DNA of 46,950 bases from the NCBI GenBank assembly GCA_031431335.1, contig JANPDG010000258.1, forward strand, positions 1 through 46,950. Direction: 5' to 3'. A program made the translations under genes and the position numbers. The notes beneath the pieces were generated by a model that did not search any database, was not told where the DNA came from, and saw nothing but the letters and a program-made list of their open reading frames with translations. Within the stretch, counting starts at the first letter, position 1; the number at the start of each line of letters is the position of its first letter. Positions 43,050 through 46,950 of this stretch are shown here, piece after piece. Source of the stretch: JAAFIP01 sp031431335. GTDB lineage: Bacteria > Pseudomonadota > Gammaproteobacteria > Burkholderiales > Burkholderiaceae_C.

Positions 43050-43682
43050 TTACGCTTTGCGCATCCAGGTGGGCGCAATGGCAGTGCCCATGCCCGCGCC
43101 ATAACCGAAGTACACATTCAAGCCGGCCAATGGCTCCAGGTAGCGTGCGTTCTTTAAGCCACCTGCGTCTACGGCTTCAAAGCCCATGCTGCTGGCCAGC
43201 TCTTTGACGGTTTGCTTACCGCTGTCGCTGTCGCTGGCTACATACACACTGACTTTGGCAGTTTGGCTAAAGCCAGCACCTTCGTCCAGCACCGAGGCAA
43301 ACAAGGTGTTGAAGGCTTTGACCACCACAGCTTGTGGCGCAGCCTTGGCAATTTCTTCAGCCGCTGAAGTGCTGTGACCTATGGTCAAGCCCATATAGTC
43401 GGCGGTCAATGGGTTGGTAATGTCGATGACCACTTTGCCCGCCAGATTGCCCAACGATGCCAGTGCGACAGAGGCGTCACCGTAGCCTGCGGCTAGCACT
43501 ACGGCGTCGGCATCATCAGCCGCGCCGTGGGCTGATACAGCTTTGACACCCGGGTATTGAGCAGCCAGTGCCGTGGCCTTAGCGGCGTCCCGGGATGTGA
43601 TTTTGACGCTGTGGCCAGCGCCATGTAATTGTTTAACGAAGGCTGAACCCATATTGCCAGCGCCGATGACGGTAATTTTCAT
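43050..43682 (-). CDS. NAD(P)-binding reductase, F420-dependent NADP reductase family
   Basis: A 210-residue Rossmann-fold protein resembling F420H2:NADP oxidoreductases. The dinucleotide motif is VIGAGNMGSAFVKQL at the N-terminus, with basic TSRDAAK behind it that suits NADP. VVIDITNPLT and VVKAFNTLFASVL are family signatures. The organism is unlikely to make F420, so the second substrate is probably another flavin or a quinone. The ATG at 43682 has an AAGGA site. It is the first gene of the operon, divergent from the LysR gene. Confidence 0.88.
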   Translation of the reverse strand: MKITVIGAGNMGSAFVKQLHGAGHSVKITSRDAAKATALAAQYPGVKAVSAHGAADDADAVVLAAGYGDASVALASLGNLAGKVVIDITNPLTADYMGLTIGHSTSAAEEIAKAAPQAVVVKAFNTLFASVLDEGAGFSQTAKVSVYVASDSDSGKQTVKELASSMGFEAVDAGGLKNARYLEPLAGLNVYFGYGAGMGTAIAPTWMRKA

Positions 43683-43842
43683 AATGGTTCCTTTTGACAG
43701 GTAAAGTGAGCAAATAACCAGCGCTTGGCGCTGGGTGCCAACAAAGTGTTGTGCACAGAGTGGACTGTATTTGTTTCTTTTAATTTGATAAATAGCTGTT
43801 TAATTGAATAACTATCTCATTTTTTGAGACAATAGAACCACT
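43683..43842. promoter_or_regulatory. Divergent LysR / reductase-operon control region
   Basis: 160 bp, A/T-rich near the LysR gene. A perfect inverted repeat TCTCA-TTTTT-TGAGA lies at 43815-43829, 13 bp before the LysR ATG, within a wider CTAT...ATAG symmetry, and is a candidate LysR-type binding site for autoregulation. Confidence 0.55.
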
Positions 43843-44751
43843 ATGGATAAATTCAAAGAAATGCAGGCCTTCGTAGCAGTGGCAGAGTCAGGCAGTTTTG
43901 TGAGAGCTGCGGATCAGCTTGACACTTCTAAGGCGGCTGTGTCTCGCTATGTAGCTCAATTAGAGGAGCGTTTGGGTGTGCGCTTGATGCAGCGCACCAC
44001 ACGTCGCCTGTCGCTAACCGACGAGGGCCATGCATTCTTGGCGCACTGCCAAGAAACCTTGGCTTTGATTCACGATGCCGAGGAGGAGATTCAAAACAAG
44101 CGCAGCAGCCCCACAGGCTTGATTCGCATCAACGCGCCACTGACCTTTGGCACCCTGCACCTTGCTCCGCTGTGGGGCAAATTTACCGCGCTTTACCCGC
44201 AGGTGCGGCTGGAAGTGAACTTGGTAGACCGCGTGGTGGATCTGGTAGAGGAAGGCTACGACATCGCTGTTCGCATAGCAAGCTTGCCGAGCTCGGCGCT
44301 GATTAGCCGCAAATTAACCAGCACTACGCTGGTGGTATGCGCATCTGCGCAATACCTTAAAGGCAAAACCAAGCCCCAGCATCCTGGTGATCTGAAAAAC
44401 CACAGCGTGATCAGCTATTCGTATTTGGCTACCGGTGATGAGTGGGTGTTTCAAGGCCCCGAAGGCGAGTTAAGGGTGAAGATAAACCCGAAGATTCACA
44501 CCAACAACGGCGACACTTGCCGCAGCGCAGCGTTAGCACACCAAGGCATCATCTTGCAGCCTACGTTCATCGTAGGACAAGACATTCAAAAAGGCGATTT
44601 GGTACAGCTCTTGCCGCAATACACATCTGTTGAGTTGGGCATTTATGCGGTGTACCCTTCGCGCAAACTCGTCTCGCCGCGTATTCGAGCTTTGGTCGAT
44701 TTTTTAGCCAAAGAGTTTGAGCAAGTTAGCTGGCGCTGGGGGGCCAGGTAG
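43843..44751 (+). CDS. LysR-family transcriptional regulator
   Basis: A 302-residue LTTR of normal length. The winged helix-turn-helix is FVAVAESGSFVRAADQLDTSKAAVSRYVAQLEERLGVRLMQRTTRRLSLT, followed by the linker helix and a periplasmic-binding-like effector domain (GLIRINAPLTFG, EEGYDIAVRI). It resembles the CrgA/AaeR-like LTTR subgroup. It is divergent from the five-gene reductase/dioxygenase operon, so it probably controls it. The effector is unknown. It ends 2 bp before the stop of the convergent hypothetical gene. Confidence 0.95.
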   Translation: MDKFKEMQAFVAVAESGSFVRAADQLDTSKAAVSRYVAQLEERLGVRLMQRTTRRLSLTDEGHAFLAHCQETLALIHDAEEEIQNKRSSPTGLIRINAPLTFGTLHLAPLWGKFTALYPQVRLEVNLVDRVVDLVEEGYDIAVRIASLPSSALISRKLTSTTLVVCASAQYLKGKTKPQHPGDLKNHSVISYSYLATGDEWVFQGPEGELRVKINPKIHTNNGDTCRSAALAHQGIILQPTFIVGQDIQKGDLVQLLPQYTSVELGIYAVYPSRKLVSPRIRALVDFLAKEFEQVSWRWGAR

Positions 44752-44753
44752 CG

Positions 44754-45245
44754 TTAAGTGGGCCGTACAAAATCATTTTCCACCCAGCGCTCAGCGCTGC
44801 TGCGGCCCAGCTTAAATCCCGCATCCACGCGAACACTGGCTAGTGAATCACCTGCATCGCTGTGTGCGCTCAAGGTGGCATACGGGTTGTCTTCATCGGG
44901 CACAATATCTAGCGACACGGTCACGCGCTGGCCTTTGGCGGTCACGGTAATGTCTTGGTGCAGCGCGGCATGCTGCTGTTGCTCTTGCCTGCGCACAAAC
45001 TCGTGGGCAGTTTTAACCAGCGTGCTAAAAGCAAAGCCGTCCAGCGGTTTGGGGTTCTTTTTGTCCCGCCCCATGGTCCACGGGCCGACCAGCGCCGGCT
45101 CGCTCGCACCGTCCTTGGTCATGGCCACGGCCCAACCGTCATCGTCTTCGTTTTTAATTACCAGCGCGGTCCAGCCGTCACCTTGCCACAAGCGAGGTTC
45201 TTGGACGAGTGGAATATCTTGTGCGGGGTCAGTGGTTGTATTCAT
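44754..45245 (-). CDS. Conserved hypothetical protein
   Basis: A 163-residue acidic soluble protein I cannot assign. Recognisable stretches are LWQGDGWTALVIKNEDDDGWAVAMTKDG, ALVGPWTMGRDKKNPKPLDGFAFSTLVKTAHEFVRRQEQQQHA and VSLDIVPDEDNPYATLSAHSDAG. No signal peptide, membrane segment or metal motif is visible. It looks like a real gene: ATG at 45245, normal codon use and an uninterrupted frame that ends 2 bp from the LysR stop. It is divergent from groES, beyond the CIRCE region. Confidence 0.8.
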   Translation of the reverse strand: MNTTTDPAQDIPLVQEPRLWQGDGWTALVIKNEDDDGWAVAMTKDGASEPALVGPWTMGRDKKNPKPLDGFAFSTLVKTAHEFVRRQEQQQHAALHQDITVTAKGQRVTVSLDIVPDEDNPYATLSAHSDAGDSLASVRVDAGFKLGRSSAERWVENDFVRPT

Positions 45246-45311
45246 GACTTTGATTAGATTTCAGTTTCGGTCGTTTTTACCTGTTGATACTGTGTTTTTG
45301 TATCCTTTGAC

Positions 45312-45340
45312 TTGAAAACGTCACCAAACGCCCTTATCAT
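45312..45340 (+). promoter_or_regulatory. groESL promoter (sigma-70, possible sigma-32 overlap)
   Basis: TTGAAA (45312-45317), 17-bp spacer, TATCAT (45335-45340) fits sigma-70. The same stretch also reads CTTGAAA - 13 bp - CCCTTATC, close to a heat-shock sigma-32 promoter (CTTGAAA / CCCCATNT). It ends where the CIRCE element begins. Confidence 0.75.
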
Positions 45341-45366
45341 TAGCACTCGTAGGACATGAGTGCTAA
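45340..45366. promoter_or_regulatory. CIRCE element (HrcA operator)
   Basis: Perfect TTAGCACTC, 9-bp spacer, GAGTGCTAA. HrcA binds this to repress heat-shock genes. It lies just downstream of the -10 and 102 bp before groES. hrcA is not in this window. Confidence 0.97.
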
Positions 45367-45468
45367 CAATTTTAATTTTAGTTCATTCCTCGTAAGTTTG
45401 TGAACGCTAACTCTCGAGTTTGCGATCTGAATTTCTATCAACCTTGCTTAATATTCTCAGGAGATGCA

Positions 45469-45762
45469 ATGAAACTACGTCCTTTAGCCGATCGCGTGAT
45501 CGTCAAACGCGTTGACAGCGAAACCAAAACCGCCTCTGGCATCGTCATCCCCGACGCTGCTGCTGAAAAGCCAGACCAAGGCGAAGTGCTGGCCGTAGGC
45601 CCAGGCCGCCGCAATGACAAAGGCGAAATTGCGCCGATGAATGTCAAGGTCGGTGACCGCGTGTTGTTTGGCAAATACTCTGGCCAAACGGTCAAAGTGG
45701 CTGGCGACGAACTGCTGGTCATGAAAGAAGAAGACTTGTTTGCGGTTGTGGAAGCAAAGTAA
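45469..45762 (+). CDS. groES: Co-chaperonin GroES
   Basis: GroES caps the GroEL chamber during protein folding. It is 97 residues from the ATG at 45469 (MKLRPLADRVIVKRV), with AGGAG just upstream. The mobile loop is ETKTASGIVIPDAAAEKP and the roof loop region is VGPGRRNDKGEIAPM. An in-frame start 23 codons upstream would add a leader unlike any GroES and is rejected. It is the first gene of the heat-shock operon, 172 bp before groEL. Confidence 0.97.
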   Translation: MKLRPLADRVIVKRVDSETKTASGIVIPDAAAEKPDQGEVLAVGPGRRNDKGEIAPMNVKVGDRVLFGKYSGQTVKVAGDELLVMKEEDLFAVVEAK

Positions 45763-45772
45763 TCACTTTGCG

Positions 45773-45814
45773 GGACAGTCCAACGCACCTGCTCAGCAGC
45801 CCGTTGCCCTGTCC
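45773..45814 (+). repeat. Nested 42-nt hairpin after groES
   Basis: Three stacked stems: GGACAG/CTGTCC (45773-45778 with 45809-45814), CAACG/CGTTG (45781-45785 with 45802-45806) and CTGC/GCAG with loop TCA, separated by small internal loops. It starts 10 bp after the groES stop. No U-tract follows, so it is more likely a processing or stability element or attenuator than a simple terminator. Confidence 0.65.
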
Positions 45815-45854
45815 TCAACTGACTAGATCTTTGTATTTAAATCTTCGTATTCAG

Positions 45855-45907
45855 TATTAATTTAATAGCAAACTATCCAATGTTCACGTCGGAAAAGTGC
45901 TTATTTT
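45855..45907 (+). repeat. Dispersed intergenic repeat, copy 6 (between groES and groEL)
   Basis: TTTAATAGCAAACTATCCAA then TTCACGTCGGAAAAGTGC. It lies inside the groESL operon, 27 bp before the groEL start. Confidence 0.87.
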
Positions 45908-45934
45908 CTTGTATATAACTTTTAGGAGCCTATC

Positions 45935-46950
45935 ATGGCAGCAAAAGACGTAATTTTTGGCGGCGAAGCCCGCGCCCGCATGGTTGAGGGTGTCAACATC
46001 CTGGCCAACGCAGTCAAAGTCACCCTCGGCCCCAAGGGTCGTAACGTAGTGCTAGAGCGCTCGTTTGGCGCCCCTACCGTCACCAAGGACGGTGTGTCCG
46101 TAGCTAAAGAAATCGAACTCAAAGACAAGCTGCAAAACATGGGTGCGCAGATGGTCAAAGAAGTGGCCAGCAAAACCAGCGACATCGCTGGCGACGGCAC
46201 CACCACCGCTACCGTGCTAGCCCAAGCGATTGTTCGCGAAGGCATGAAATATGTAGCCGCCGGCATGAACCCGATGGACCTGAAGCGCGGTATCGACAAA
46301 GCAGTGACTGCTTTGGTTGCCGAGCTGAAGAAGGCCTCCAAGGCCACCACCACCAGCAAAGAAATCGCCCAAGTCGGCTCGATCTCTGCTAATTCTGACG
46401 AAACCATTGGCAAGATCATTGCTGATGCGATGGACAAAGTGGGCAAAGAAGGCGTGATTACCGTGGAAGACGGCAAGTCACTGGACAGCGAGCTCGACGT
46501 GGTGGAAGGCATGCAGTTTGACCGTGGCTACCTGTCACCGTACTTCATCAACAACCCAGAAAAGCAGTCTGCTTTGATGGACAACCCATTTGTGCTGCTG
46601 TACGACAAAAAAGTCAGCAACATCCGTGACCTGCTGCCGATTTTGGAGCAAGTGGCTAAAGCTGGCCGCCCTCTGCTGATCATTGCTGAAGATGTCGATG
46701 GCGAAGCCCTGGCAACTTTGGTGGTCAACACCATTCGCGGTATCTTGAAAGTGGTAGCAGTCAAGGCTCCAGGCTTTGGCGATCGCCGCAAAGCCATGTT
46801 GGAAGACATCGCCATCTTGACCGGCGGCAAAGTGATTGCCGAAGAAGTCGGCCTGACACTGGAAAAAGTGACTTTGGCTGACCTGGGTTCTGCCAAGCGC
46901 ATCGAAGTGGGCAAAGAAAACACCATCATCATCGACGGTGCAGGTGCTGC
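45935..46950 (+). CDS. groEL: Chaperonin GroEL, cut by the right edge
   Basis: GroEL is the 60-kDa ring chaperonin that folds proteins with GroES and ATP. 338 residues are visible from MAAKDVIFGGEARARM; about 210 residues are missing at the C-terminus. ATP-binding VTLGPKGRNV and GDGTTTATVLAQAI, the intermediate domain, and part of the apical domain (FDRGYLSPYFINN) are present. The ATG at 45935 has AGGAG 6 bp upstream. The 172-bp gap from groES holds a nested hairpin and a dispersed repeat. Confidence 0.98.
   Translation, partial: MAAKDVIFGGEARARMVEGVNILANAVKVTLGPKGRNVVLERSFGAPTVTKDGVSVAKEIELKDKLQNMGAQMVKEVASKTSDIAGDGTTTATVLAQAIVREGMKYVAAGMNPMDLKRGIDKAVTALVAELKKASKATTTSKEIAQVGSISANSDETIGKIIADAMDKVGKEGVITVEDGKSLDSELDVVEGMQFDRGYLSPYFINNPEKQSALMDNPFVLLYDKKVSNIRDLLPILEQVAKAGRPLLIIAEDVDGEALATLVVNTIRGILKVVAVKAPGFGDRRKAMLEDIAILTGGKVIAEEVGLTLEKVTLADLGSAKRIEVGKENTIIIDGAGA

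Noticed and set aside
43050..43682. True F420-dependent enzyme
   Set aside because: The family fold is clear, but cofactor F420 is not expected in this bacterial group; the NADP motif is the only supported part.
45400..45468. 23-codon N-terminal extension of groES
   Set aside because: GroES is about 96 residues and starts MKLRPL; the downstream ATG has an AGGAG site.
1..46950. tRNA genes, rRNA genes, CRISPR array, phage or toxin-antitoxin system
   Set aside because: I read the intergenic regions on both strands and saw none. The accessory content is limited to the RAYT element and the dispersed repeats.

Overview
The window looks like chromosomal DNA of a betaproteobacterium of the order Burkholderiales, probably Comamonadaceae. 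This rests on gene content and order read by eye: pilMNOPQ-aroK-aroB-dgt-gltB, cyaY/lptM-lysA, resB-ccsB next to a cytochrome c4 gene, two tandem LpxL-type acyltransferases divergent from metK, and a glp ABC-transporter locus. No rRNA, tRNA or CRISPR array was seen. Both ends cut genes: an antibiotic-biosynthesis-monooxygenase-like gene on the left and groEL on the right.

Layout. 1-14.2 kb is a long minus-strand block: type IV pilus assembly (pilM, N, O, P, Q, mostly overlapping start/stop codons), shikimate genes aroK and aroB, dgt, a REP-associated tyrosine transposase (RAYT) inside a perfect 25-bp inverted repeat, gltB and the left-edge gene. 14.2-19 kb holds the plus-strand PBP1A gene, convergent cyaY, then lptM-lysA. 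19-25 kb is an envelope redox block on the minus strand (cytochrome c4; resB-ccsB for cytochrome c maturation; msrP-msrQ for repair of oxidised periplasmic methionines), followed by plus-strand engB. 26-37.3 kb is a glycerol locus: a minus-strand operon for a glycerol ABC importer ending in glpD, divergent from glpR-glpK and an alpha/beta hydrolase. 37.3-40.5 kb holds two lipid A-type acyltransferases and metK. 40.5-44.8 kb is a five-gene minus-strand operon (NAD(P)-binding reductase, DoxX, intradiol dioxygenase-like, YgiD/DODA-like dioxygenase, esterase) divergent from a LysR regulator, plausibly quinone/catechol detoxification. 44.7-46.95 kb has one unknown gene and the CIRCE-controlled groES-groEL operon.

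How the genes work together. Glycerol is imported by the ABC system rather than a GlpF channel, phosphorylated by GlpK and oxidised by GlpD, with GlpR between the two divergent arms. PilM-N-O-P-Q form the inner-membrane platform and outer-membrane secretin of the pilus. The redox block makes and matures periplasmic c-type cytochromes and repairs exported proteins.

Most noteworthy: (1) a family of six dispersed intergenic repeats of about 50 bp sharing a small AATAG-CAAA-CTATT hairpin and a CACGTCGGAAAAGTGC tail, one inside the RAYT element, three at convergent gene ends and one between groES and groEL; (2) a paired-degeneracy pattern in the two glycerol ABC ATPases predicting one dead and one active ATP site; (3) a LysR-linked operon whose composition resembles the Bacillus MhqR quinone-resistance regulon; (4) a 17-bp perfect inverted repeat upstream of the PBP1A gene. 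None has been tested by database search here.
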